From Telmatactis stephensoni (Eukaryota; Cnidaria; Anthozoa; Actiniaria; Isophelliidae), in contig JALIZF010001870.1 in NCBI GenBank assembly GCA_029948255.1, positions 373,001-437,000 of the forward strand: a stretch of 64,000 nt of DNA, in the 5' to 3' direction. Numbering within the stretch: the stretch's first letter is position 1; every line of letters starts with the position of its first letter. Below are positions 12,301 to 23,200 of the stretch, piece after piece. A program made the position numbers and the translations under genes. Below the pieces are notes generated by a model, which was given only the letters and a program-made list of their open reading frames with translations, was not told the DNA's origin and searched no databases.

Positions 12301-13233
12301 ACCCACCCACTTTAGCGAGTAAGTCGGGTTCAAAGTTGCCAAATAATCTTTGTTGGCACTTCGCCTGGCTTTGGTTGGTCCCAGGCCAGAGCGATTCCCC
12401 ATACCTCATTATCATACTCATGAATAACAATACACAGGGAAGAATATTACACAATTCAAAACAAGGCTCTGGTCTATCAATGGAGATATCATAATTATCA
12501 TTTTATTTTCCCTGAGACTTGAGTGACCCTATTATTCACTATCACTCATCCAATATATTTCCTATCCTTGGAATTACATGTATTGCATTGATCAGAGTTA
12601 ATAATAAAGGTCAACACTTGGCAGAAATCCACGGCTGTATCCTTTTTTCATGACTTGGCAAAGGAACAAATTTGAACCTACAGTTGTATGTGATCTTGTG
12701 GGCCAGGTTGTGGGAGAAATAGTGGGAGGGAAAAGGGAAGTTGATTGAGCAGTATAAATTAATCAAACTTGTGGGAGAAGTGGAAGTTTGTTTTTCCCTG
12801 TTATACACCATGTACTTGTGTTATGCACAGTGCTAATTCTAATTTTGTTCATACTCATAGGGACTGTGTTATTGCCTTTCAAGATATTTTTATACTTCCA
12901 TCTTGAAATGTGATAGATAACAAAGTTGCTATCATACCAGTGCATGGGGAGTGTGTGTGTGTCACTTGCAGTGCATGTGTGTGTGTGAGGGGGGGGGGGG
13001 GTGAAGAGGAGGGGTCAGGCTACAGGACCGATAAATCCTTCTACACAGTATGAACTGAAATATAGCTGTCTAGACATCAACATTTCATACTCCCTCCTCC
13101 CTCTTTTATAAAAGAGATTCCTACGATGAAATGAGCACAGTAATTTTAGAAAACTGTATGTAGTCATTTAATAGAATGTGTTTCTCGCACTTTGCTTACC
13201 ATTGAAACTCGCCTTCCTAAACCCAGGAATCAT
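351..13233 (-). CDS. RUN-domain and Rubicon-homology zinc-finger protein, PLEKHM1-like, no PH domains seen
   Basis: Seventeen exons join in frame to 693 aa (5'->3': 13233-13200, 9730-9654, 9433-9393, 8999-8921, 8186-8127, 7022-6943, 6592-6522, 5764-5633, 5409-5161, 4634-4557, 4176-3878, 3372-3174, 2575-2334, 1883-1752, 1219-1133, 711-628, 488-351). The start ATG follows a stop-closed 5' region. Residues about 18-190 form a RUN domain (IKKRLIHELS, AWVRLALND, LRTYYKP). A polar linker (about 190-410) contains SGWSSAFDP. The C-terminal 260 residues form the Rubicon-homology Cys/His domain: QCNGCGRNIG, CYECHVDEEHVIPARI, FPREYL-like WPREYLWDD, CCQKGFICEFC, QCPKCKAVFHKAC, CPKCVRR. The family (PLEKHM1, Rubicon, DEF8) binds Rab7 through this domain and acts in late endosome/autophagosome trafficking. 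The zinc-finger half resembles PLEKHM1 most, but the architecture (RUN, linker, zinc fingers) is that of Rubicon. The model is secure; the family assignment is moderate. Confidence 0.87.
1421..1600. repeat. Degenerate GTAAGTGGT-type repeat
   Basis: The motif (gt)aagtggtc/ggt recurs about ten times with variable spacing inside an intron of the RUN/zinc-finger gene. Each unit resembles a 5' splice site (GTAAGT) on the plus strand, but the gene runs on the minus strand. Confidence 0.5.
2655..3103. repeat. (TGAC)n microsatellite, about 450 bp
   Basis: Nearly pure TGAC/GACT tetranucleotides with a few TGTC and ACTAATGACT interruptions. It lies in the intron between exons 3372-3174 and 2575-2334 of the RUN/zinc-finger gene. 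The open frame with repeated Ser-Gln-Ser-Val is a product of the repeat, not a gene. Confidence 0.95.
5850..6023. mobile_element. 174-bp TIR element with 5-bp target duplication (copy 1)
   Basis: Starts CAGGGGTGTATCCAG and ends CTGGATACGCCCCTG, with internal G-runs in 'aaggggggtcac' blocks. TCTTA flanks it at 5845-5849 and 6024-6028. A sister copy is at 40421-40591. CAGGGG termini recall hAT elements. A 5-bp duplication is not the usual 8 bp but is known for hAT5-type families. Intronic. Confidence 0.85.
7158..7290. mobile_element. TA-flanked MITE, diverged copy
   Basis: Termini TAGAGAATCTGCATG and CATATGAAATCTACTCT, with the family core 'tctataaaaacatt(c/g)gaaattcc' in the middle. Same family as 24997-25130, 34168-34320, 49300-49696 and 61991-62140. 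Confidence 0.65.
7814..7905. repeat. (GGAGGGAA)n purine repeat
   Basis: Tandem ggagggaa units, partly interrupted, in an intron of the RUN/zinc-finger gene. Similar purine tracts lie at about 8228-8250 and 8615-8885. Confidence 0.85.
8615..8885. repeat. Purine-rich (GGAAG/GAAAG) low-complexity tract
   Basis: Irregular gaaggaagg and aaagaaatggagg units. It generates Lys/Glu-rich and Ser/Leu-rich frames that are not genes. It ends just before exon 8921-8999. Confidence 0.8.
10023..10140 (-). mobile_element. SINE body, head missing (copy 1)
   Basis: Shares 'aaagcactatatttaacatcagaagttccttcagct ... tctccca(g/a)ga' with 40618-40880 and 56084-56180. Only the body is kept; the tRNA-like head seen at 40880 is absent here. 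Confidence 0.6.
10860..11400. repeat. 33-bp minisatellite
   Basis: About 15 units of the form 'gtgcctgtgtggctgaaaag' plus 'ttatatgaatt', varying between tgtg/tgag and gaatt/caatt. It is inside the LTR-like element. The overlapping frames with repeated Glu-Lys-Leu-Tyr-Glu-Leu-Cys are repeat products. Confidence 0.9.
11527..11692. repeat. Inverted repeat inside the LTR-like element
   Basis: CTCCTGATCGGGAACCCC near 11529 is matched inversely by GGGGTTCCCGATCAGGAG near 11674, with a spacer of about 125 bp. It may be a nested MITE or a packaging-type hairpin. Confidence 0.7.
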
Positions 13234-14295
13234 GTCTTTTCTTGAGAGTTATTTGTCTTTGTTCGTCATGGTCACAGCAAAGAGGAAATCTATCAAAAAT
13301 GATATGAAAATATTTGAGTTCAAAGGCAAGTGCTTGACAGTCACGGAAGAAAAGTGATATTTTTTCATGTACTCACCTGTTTTACGTCAATCCAACTACA
13401 CCGAATCATAAACTTCATATTCTTAAGACTTCCTCTTCATTTTCGTTTCAATAATATCATTTAAAAGTCAGATATAAAGTAAAAATAAAGTCCTCAACTA
13501 TATATTCTGATAACCTTAGTATTCAGGCTACCCGTCCGAGCTAGCACAGGAACCCCACTTGAGCAATGCACGAGCTCCGAAATTTCGTGACTTGTTTCTT
13601 CCATAATAATATTATTCGCGGTTTCATATTCGCCGCCTAATATTTTAGAAATCTAATTTTAAAAGGTCGTTTTGATGAAGATAATTAATTTTCCTTGACC
13701 GATCTTATGCAAAAAAGAAGTCGACTTGATGGAAGTCAATAATTCAAACCGGAAAAAATTCAGCGCTTCCTTCTATTTTATTTGTATTTATTCCTTTTAA
13801 TAACAGAAACTACTGTTGCTACCGTTTTGAGGTAGTATAAGGTGTGAAATTTAAATGTTTTCCGGTGGATAGAAATGACTCCCAAAAGAGCACTCTCATT
13901 TTCTATTTCACTATTCCTTTACTAGTAATGGCCCAAATGGTAACATTAGGAACCCAATAAGCTCCTGGAGACATTGAAAGGAAATTTTGAGCACAAGAGT
14001 TTTATTAATTCTGTGTTTGGGACAAAAATAATTACCTAAAATATTCAAATCAGAGAATTTTAATAACACATTTTGTTATTCAATTAACCGCTGTCATTGT
14101 TTGCGCGGTCTCTGTTGCGAAGGCGCTCGGATGGATGAGCTACGCTAAATCAGCATGTAAACAACCAACTCATACCAGTAGAACACTCGATCCGAACAAT
14201 CGATCAAGTCATGCGGTCTCAGTCAGATGCAAGTATTTTGTCTTCAGCGTCGCAATTGTACATGAGCTGACGTCCCGGAGACTTTTAGTAACACA
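13234..14295. other. Divergent intergenic promoter region
   Basis: The 1.06 kb between the start codons of the RUN/zinc-finger gene (-) and PDE9A (+). I find no ORF, tandem repeat or clear TATA box at either start. A CRE-like TGACGTC lies at 14268-14274, 22 bp before the PDE9A ATG. A shared bidirectional promoter is inferred from head-to-head layout only. Confidence 0.5.
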
Positions 14296-17200
14296 ATGAC
14301 TACCAAAGTGGTATATTTTAGAGTTGGGGAGAAAGAAGAGCAAGCCGAGATTAGTACCGATATTCCTACAGAAGATGTAAAAGGTCGAGATTTAAAGCGA
14401 TCTATACTTCAGAATTTATTAATATCCTTTGTTTTTGATACTCTCTTTCCACCAGTAATTAGCTAAAAGCAAAGATAATCGCAATATCTCTCATAATATA
14501 TTTCAATCGGTGTATAAATTGATATGTGTTTTTGATTTGTACTTTTCAGAGCTATTTCGATCTGCGGCTGAGGCTGGACCTAATGACATATTAAAGCTTT
14601 ACAACACCAAAGGAAACATGGTCAACATCACGTCAAAGCTGCAAGAAAACTCGCCTGAAATGCGCTACAGACTCGAGGTTGTCGCGACGAACTGCCCGGC
14701 GTGTGGAGTGTGTGGTAAATACTTTAAATTCCCTCTTTTACTTCAAGTTACATTTGAAATATTAAATTTTTTGGGGTAGATATTTTTTATTAATTGTAGA
14801 TTGTGTTTTCAGTGTTGATTTCATTATCGGAAATGTTTAGATGGATTACAAATTTACTTTACGTGTAGGGTATTCCGACTATTCGACAGAATTATATTTG
14901 GAAAGTTTCATCAAAACAAGGTACTTATGTACGCGATCTTATCACTTTTATATGAATCTGACATATTGAAGACATCAATATTACTTTGACTCGAAAAATG
15001 CTTCATCTTGCTACAAGAAGTTACACATGTTCAAGTTACAAACACGGATTAGTTCAGCCCTATTGTCATTTAATCCTAGCTTCAAACATACAGCAAATCT
15101 GGAGATAATTTGTAAATACTGAAAGCGCTCTTTTGATCTCAGGAACTTGTGACGTAAAAGTCTGCTTACGCTCAAACACAGAAAATTATTATTTTATGAA
15201 ACAGTGTGACATCCAGCTTGGAGAAGATTGGTCTTTCACAGTATTCAAATTATAAGTGCCTCCTCTTAGGTTGTTTGCAGGGCTAGTGACGTATTACAGA
15301 TCTCTTTTAGAATATTGTCACTCTTTCATCATGTTTTCATTTTTTGGTTGCAACCTGATGACCATTATGTTGTAATCGGTTTCAAATTTCGGAACCACCT
15401 ATTTTATCCGATTCGTATTTAATACTGTTTGCATCCACATTTCCCTTCATGCTTGGAATAACCCAGTCTTAACAAACACGATATCTACACAAACCGCTCC
15501 TTTTAGTCTAGTTTTGAAGCTAAAGTAACGTCTTGTTTACTGAAGGCTTAAAAAAAGAAAAGCCGAAATTTAATTAAAATAAGAAAAAATTTGGTACTCA
15601 ATTTAAGGATTAAGGTTGTCATCGTTTCAAATTGAATCCATTTTATGAGTGTTTTTGTTAATCTATTTTGACAGTGTCAGATTTCGTTGCTGGCCTTGTT
15701 AAAATAGTTTTATAGCAATATGTTAATAAGAATCCAATAACTTTAGGACTAAATGTTATATTTAAGGTATTAGAACTGACTCAGGGTTAAAAAAATAACA
15801 CAACATTTTACCGCGTATTTAGCTTGTTTAGGACTACCTAAACACATTTTGTACGATTTTCGATGTCTATGTGTTATGCCTGAGCGTAAAAATAAGACGA
15901 AACATTGTTTCTAAGGAAGAGATTACATGAAATTTGAGCACAGTAGCAGAATAACATAATCTATTTGAGTATGGCTGGTTTATAGGTTGTATTCTGGTCT
16001 TGACATCGTTTACTGGGTCTAAAAATCCTTGTAGACCTTTAAAAGTTAGATACCTTCCTATCCCTGGTATTCGATTTGAGTCAATTGTCGTAACTTTGTA
16101 TTTTTTCAACCTCAAATCACAACAAGTTTGTTGAAAGTGTAAGGCAATACTATGACCTCGGAGATGACCTCGGATAGGATGTATTTTCTTTGTTTCTCCT
16201 CTCTCCACACATTCTTTTCTGTCCAAGAATTCATAAAGATATAGAGAAGCTATAAATTAATTAAGTATACAAAGAAAAATGCCATGATTTAGCGTTAAAC
16301 TCGACAAATACGAGCGAACATAATCTGCCGTGACGAAGTCCTCATATTTCAAGGTGTCGTTGTTAGGTATGCCATAATTTGTTTTGACCGAATACAAAGC
16401 TCCACGTGGACGATGATTTTCCGATGGTTTTCGGCCGATATTCGAAAGATTTTCGATGCAGAGTCGTGTGTTATGACGTAATTGATTCCAGAAACAATAT
16501 GGCGGCGGTTTCTTTCGTGCTGAGACCAAAATTGCGAGATTCTGATGGATTTTCTGATGAAAATCGAGGGTGATGATGACCTTTTTTCCAATAATATCTT
16601 TTCTAAAGCTCGTAGCCCAATGATTTTTGGTAGAAAAGTTAAATATGCTTTGGAGATCAAATGATAGGCAGCCCGGAGGACAACATCGCATTGAAGCAAA
16701 TCCGTGAGTAGGAAAAGTTGAAATATGGTTCTAAGTAGTTTGCGGTCCAACTAAAAGGCCATTTTCTCCGGGCTGCCTAATTTTTGTTCACCATGGTATC
16801 TAGTAGGTGATCTATTCTTTTAGGTTTCTTCGTGCAAATATAAATTGAGATATCGCGGAAAGATTGATTTTAATTCATTGGGTTGGCTGTGCTATTTTGA
16901 CACCTTAGGTGTGAAATTTTTCACTTCTGATACGATATTTTGAAAGAGAATTTCCTCAATGAATGTTTTATAATGTAATTATTGGTAATTGTTTGGTTTG
17001 ATCTGAGTTATTTTTGTCAAAATGACACCCATTTTAACCAATTCTAATACCTTAAACCCATTCTATTTTGCATTCACTTTTTTATTTATTTATTATATTT
17101 TTTGTAGTTTAAATGTGACCATCATATTCTCTATGATATTTAAATAAAATACTCTGGACATGGAATTCCTCTTCAACAAGTATTTCAATTAACACCATAT

Positions 17201-20200
17201 TATTTACCTCCCCACATATTGTAACAAATGTACTATTTTACATTTATGACATGTTTTCAATATTGTCAGTTTCAATATGAACCCCACTATGTTCCAATAT
17301 TGATGTGTAGGTGTTTGTCATATCTTTAAACATTTTTCAGCCTTATCTCATAAATTGAGAATCTCAATATCCTAAACAAGTTCTATATTTATAACACAGT
17401 TATCAGTGTTTTGAAAATCTTATACTTGTCTAAAAAATCATAATATTTCATATTTTTACTTTTTACTGATATTATGCTCTAAAATGCTTGGAAAATTCTC
17501 ATTAAATATATTTTTATTCAATCATATTTTATTTATCAAATGATAAATGAAGTGGTATTTTCATGATAGCCAAAAGTGTTTAAAATTATACTTGGTCAAA
17601 GATATAATAGAACATGTAGGAACCTAATATTATTTTTCTAAGTTATAAGATGAATGTGTTTTTAAGATTAAAATATTTCAAAATGTAATATTTAGAATAC
17701 AATATGAAAATAGCACCACTTTGATCGTCGTCCCACTTTAAAGGTGTCAGCTATTAATGTTGTCTTGATGTTCTAAAATTTCAAGTGAAGACTGTTTTAG
17801 TTGCCATGACAATAAGAAAAAATTACAAGTTATTAAAATTGGTGCATAGGTAATATAGGATGTGGAGGAGTGTTTAGGATGAGAGAAATTTTTTGTTACC
17901 AAATAAGGTAATATTAAATGTCATTCATAAAAATATTATCAATTTAGGTAAAACAGATGTATTTTTATCACTATTGTAATTATTATTTATTTAGTAGTGT
18001 AGAAGCTTGGCATTTTATAATAAATTTACACCAAAGAAACAATTCAATCATGTCACTATTCCCATATACAACAATATTCAAAACATTGTTCAGTAATAAT
18101 TACTGAACAATTATTGTTGTTAATACGCTTTCTTGTGCTAAGTATTAATCTTTTAAATCTTTTACAGAATTTCTCATTTTTATCATTTTCCAAATTTCAG
18201 ATGTGACAGTTCTTTTCTCTCTTTGTTTTCAAGTTCCCATTTTTTTGTTTCCAATAGTTATTTCTTAGTATATGCAGGAGTGATTGTGACAATTTCAATA
18301 AAATGTGAATCAATTTCAAAAATTATCAACTTTGCTGCTCACTTTTAGTTTGTGTGTCAATTTCCAAGTGAGGATCATGTATGGGTGAATCTCATTATTT
18401 GCCTCAAAGGGTGGTGAAACATTGACCACCATTTGATCTCAAGCAGAGAATATTCTATTGAAAACTGGTCATTCAGCTGATGAAAAAGGCTTTTGAAAAA
18501 AAATAATTTCTATCATATGACCCATATGGCGCGGCTCACATGCTCTTAATAAAACCTTCAGAAAAGATGACGTGTTCAGGGCCATAAGGTTTTGCATGAG
18601 CAGGCTGGACGGCTCTGCTTGTTTATTATGCTATAATTTTATTTGTATTACAGAGTATTTTTAACACTTTTTAAAAGAGAAAAATCAGGTCATATTAATG
18701 ATAAAATGCTTATTTTCTGAGTTTGGTTGGGCCCGACGGGAAAATATCTGCCTCTTGGTCATTTGTACGGACCTCACTACACTTGGTCTGTACGGCATGC
18801 CCTTGAGCCAAATATTTTCTTGTCCAGCCCTCCCTCTTGCAGTCAATAAGTACATATGAATGGCTGCATAATTTTCATCATATTTAAACTCTTGTGTTCT
18901 TATTATTTGTAGATAGTGAGCATACATTGGAAGCCTTAGAGCAAAGGTAGACTTCTACTATTATAATATTATTTTCTGTTCTTCCCTGACCCTGCATTTA
19001 GTACAATAACATTTGTTCTACTTTTTCCTAAATAAAGATTGGAAAAATTAGAAGCTAAGATTTTAATAGAAAATGGAGAAACCCCATCAGTTGTCATGGA
19101 TATAAAAGATAAAGTAGATTCATTTAGAGATAAATTAGAGGTAAGTGCTTATATGGAAGAATCTTTGCATGTGGGAAAATACCACAAAATATATATGACA
19201 GATCAAAAGTAAATAGAGCAAAAAAATTTAATGTACCAAATAGAAGAATTGGTGTGCATGTAGTCAGTCAGTCTGAATCCCATCAAGCTGCAAATTATGA
19301 CTTTTTATTTTTAGCTGTAACAATGCAGGTTGCTGTAACATTCAAAGAGTATTAGGTGCTGAAAGCTTTTCAATATTTTTAGCAGCTAAAATAATGCACC
19401 CCAAAATGTTGTTTCATCTTGATATTGCCAATTTCACTATAACCTCTATATAGCACATAGAACCAAACCAGCCTGCTCGCACAGTAGGTCATGTGATAAT
19501 GATTTTTTTTAATATAATAGAGACCTTAAGATTGATGTTTACAGCAAATGGCTGCTAATGGCAAATGACAATTTTGATTTTATATTTTACTCTAATCCTT
19601 AAATCAATCCAACAATGAAATAAAGAACAAATCTCTTAATGACAGAAAATACAAATGTCTTCACTTAAGTGCACAAACGGCTGAATTAAGATGGATGGCT
19701 AAAGTTTGCCATTCGATGGTTGCCATTTGCCATAAACATCATGCATCTTTAGTTAAGGTCTCTAATATTAGTTGAAGCCCTTCACAAGAACCTCAGGTGG
19801 GGTTGACATATACACCATTCTCAATGATGAATATACAAACTTAGTTATCTTTCTTATTCAGAATATATTGATTTAGGTGAAGAGGAGGAGGTGAAAGACG
19901 AGGGAGTGGCGATGGGCCTGCACGGTTATAACATGTTAAATGTAATTGGATATTATGCTTGATTTTTAAGCCTTAGTTTGGGATAGGGTATACATTTTTA
20001 AGATATAGTCTAGATTTAGTCTGACAATTACTACTTTTAGAGGTACTCAGTGATAATATCTTATTCTCTGCAGAGTGTGGAGCACTTAAGTTGGCTTGGT
20101 CTCTTCAAAGAAATGTCAAGGTTGGTTGGATTTATTTCAAGCTAATAAATCAACAAGCGATTTTAAAATAGCATTCCATGTGTATGATCAACAAATTGGT

Positions 20201-23200
20201 GGCATATACTTGTTTATATTTTAGCTTTGATATTGTTAATTGTAGATCACTATTTTATTATGTTGTTTGTGTTATGCCAGACAGTAAACAAAACAGCATA
20301 ATGGACTTTTGTTTTGATATACAAAATACCAGTGGTCCTATGCAAGTGTGTCTGTAATAATTATTAAGAAAAAAAGTGCTGTATTATGAAAATGAAGAAG
20401 TAGTTGTGGCATTCATTCAATAAGAAATCATCTCATAGTAATTATTTCTTTCATTCTTTTATGTTTATCACTAACAGTGGTACTCGTCGGTCTGGTTCTG
20501 GGAAGGCTATGCTGACAAGAAAATCATCAGAAGAGTTTGAAAATGTATTCCGCAGGTTTAAAAAGCTAGCGTAAGTACTTCCCTTTCATTTCAAATTTAG
20601 TTGAACAAGACAGTCGTAATATAAATATCACATCTTCTGTATTTAATAGAAACTCAGAATTATCAGAAGAAACAAGAAATATTTTGAAAAAACCATCATT
20701 TGATAACTGGTAAGACTTTCTTTGTCTGTCATGTGATCATTTTCTGTGGCTTATGGAATGTACATGTTAAATTTCTACGTATGTTAAATGGGAGATGCAA
20801 AGCACAAGAAAAGCAAGCTTAGGAACACCACTGACATAACCCTTGCTCTTGCTTTTCGTGTCTCTACATCTTCCAGAGCATTTATATAACAGCACATAAT
20901 TGACAGTTTCATATATTGCTTTTATTAAATACAATGTATTTTCAAATTTTTTGTGTCTCTGTCCTCTGATATAAACACAGTCACAAGCCAATCAGCATGT
21001 GCTTTATGTCTGAATTTAAATTTGTCAAGAATTTACATGGATTCATGTGTGTTTTGTAGTTATAGTTCATGTACATATACATGTGATGACATATTATGGT
21101 AAGTCAGCATGTGTTACCATGTGCCAAATTTTAGATCTCTAATAGAGCAGATTTTGTATGACTGTGCAAAACAAGCACTTTATGCGCCCATGGATTTTAA
21201 GCCCCAGGTTGGGGTGGGATGCAGGGGGAGGGGAGAGGTGGTGGTAGGTGGCACACCCAGGGGAATTTAACATTTTCATTGATGCCAGAGTCAAATCCCC
21301 ACCTCTGAACACCTTACAAATGTCAAATTCAATACTGTTCTGAGTGACTTCTGTGTCGGTCTTGGTCTTTCAAGATGACAACTGTGTCACATCAAACCAC
21401 TCTCAAAATCAGATTCCCTTTAGTTGGTAGTCTTGCCCCCTACCCTGGGGCTTATCATTTATAGGTGCATTACAAGCAATTTAGATATACAAATGTTTCA
21501 GTTCGCACTCTTATGTAGTACTGACAGTAAATGTACTACAAAATCTGCTCTGTTGAATAAACTGCATGCTGAAGAGAGGTAAAAATAAGTGCTTCTTATA
21601 AATGGTATCCTAATTAAGCTTGTTTATAATAAGTTAAAATAAAATTGTATTTACATAACATTGAAAGGTTATTACTGGTACTGTAAAGATGGAATGAAAT
21701 ATTTTACAGTTAATTGTCATCAAGATTTAAGCTTATGTGTAATATCATCTTACATTGTAGGCAATGGGAAGAAGAGGAAATGTTATATCTCTTACAGCAA
21801 ATGTATGTCGATCTTGGGCTATTAGAAGCATTCAAAATAGAGGTAAAGGGAAAGAAATTCGGGCTCAAAATGAAATGACCTTACTTGATCTTACTATCAT
21901 AATTTCCTCTAAAATAATATTTATTTTTGCTATCAAGCGACAGAAGGAATTACCAAGTATATTAAACAAATTAGAGCTTAGAAACAGTTGTTTTATGTCG
22001 TTTGCACGCATTTCCTAAAACCTTTGTGACCTGGACAGACAACTCGCGGAGGAATTTCAACATCGGCATCGTAAATTTAAACTTAGTTTATGAAATATCT
22101 TTAAATTTTTGTCATCGTAATAGAATTCCGAGTTTATAAGTTTCTTTCTATTGCGAAATTGAATAAAATAAGTGAATTTGTACTCACCATTGCTTGAAAT
22201 CTTCGAGTTTCTTCATCACGTAATGTTCAAATGCGCTACTACTTCGTGTATGACCACATGAAATGGCACTATTCCAGGAGGAATGTTATTTTCCCGCCTT
22301 TTTTGGCGACGCGCGCGCGCGTGCTCTTGAATTTAAAATTTTTGGTGATGGGATTCCTGTGTCATTACCCCAAAACGCAAACAAAGATTGAAAAAGAGGG
22401 AATATTTTTGGTACAATTTGACTCATTCTTTGCTATATATTTTTATATTTTTATCACAGAGAGCAACATTGCAACAATTTGTATACGAAGTCTATAGACA
22501 TTACAACCCTACACCGTTTCATAATTTTCGACATGCATTTTGCGTCACTCAAATGGTAAGTCGGCGATTATAAATTTACTAGATTACAGTGAGTATAGAG
22601 CGTTTTCACTTGACGTCATCAGCTAGTCAAAATCAAAATCATGTATCAAGAAAAGCTGATTAGCTGATATCTTTTTTCCATACCATCGAGGAAATACTTT
22701 CCTGTAAGTTTGGGCAATTTCTGATGCTCCGCTTTTGAATAATCACTGACCTAAGTTCTGTCACGCCATACTGTCACGCGTTTTCAAATCGCATAAAAAC
22801 ATAACAACTTGCAACAAATTTTACATCAATGGGTTAGTCGATGAATAATCTTAATTGTTCTAAGAATATTTTCAGCAAAATAAACAGATTACTCCCGGTT
22901 TTAGTATCATTTCAATCACTCGGTGTTGTGGCCGCCATATTGGGGTTCCAAAGTGGTACACCAACATGGCGGCTCCATACATTCTTATCAAACATTGAAG
23001 CAAATTGAAAAATTCATATCTTGGTAACGAACAAACATTTTGACTCTAACTTTTCCAAATAAGCACAGTTTTGGTTGCTCTTTCAGGTACAATTACTATG
23101 ATATTGGTCAAAGCTCTAGAAAGGCCCGAAAAAAATCAAATTACGTAAAATCACGTCACGTGATCGGAAGTGCAAACGCTCTATAAGCTTACTTCTTTAC

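Larger units (their letters stand above)
10326..12452. mobile_element. Degenerate non-autonomous LTR retrotransposon (TRIM/LARD-like)
   Basis: A 111-bp segment (10326-10436) is repeated almost exactly at 12181-12291. It contains a TATA-like gcatataaat. A second 69-bp segment precedes the right copy (12113-12180) and recurs at 12384-12452. TGGTCCTCGGAACCCGAC at 10445 looks like a tRNA primer-binding site 8 bp after the left repeat. GTTGGGGAAGG just before 12113 resembles a polypurine tract. The interior carries no gag-pol frame; it is filled by a 33-bp minisatellite and a hairpin. I infer a TRIM-like element with a truncated left LTR and a partial tandem third LTR. Confidence 0.6.

Noticed and set aside
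15867..16750. Minus-strand ORFs of 119-144 aa in PDE9A intron 2
   Set aside because: Two overlap in different frames, no recognised motif and no matching splice signals; probably chance or old repeat.
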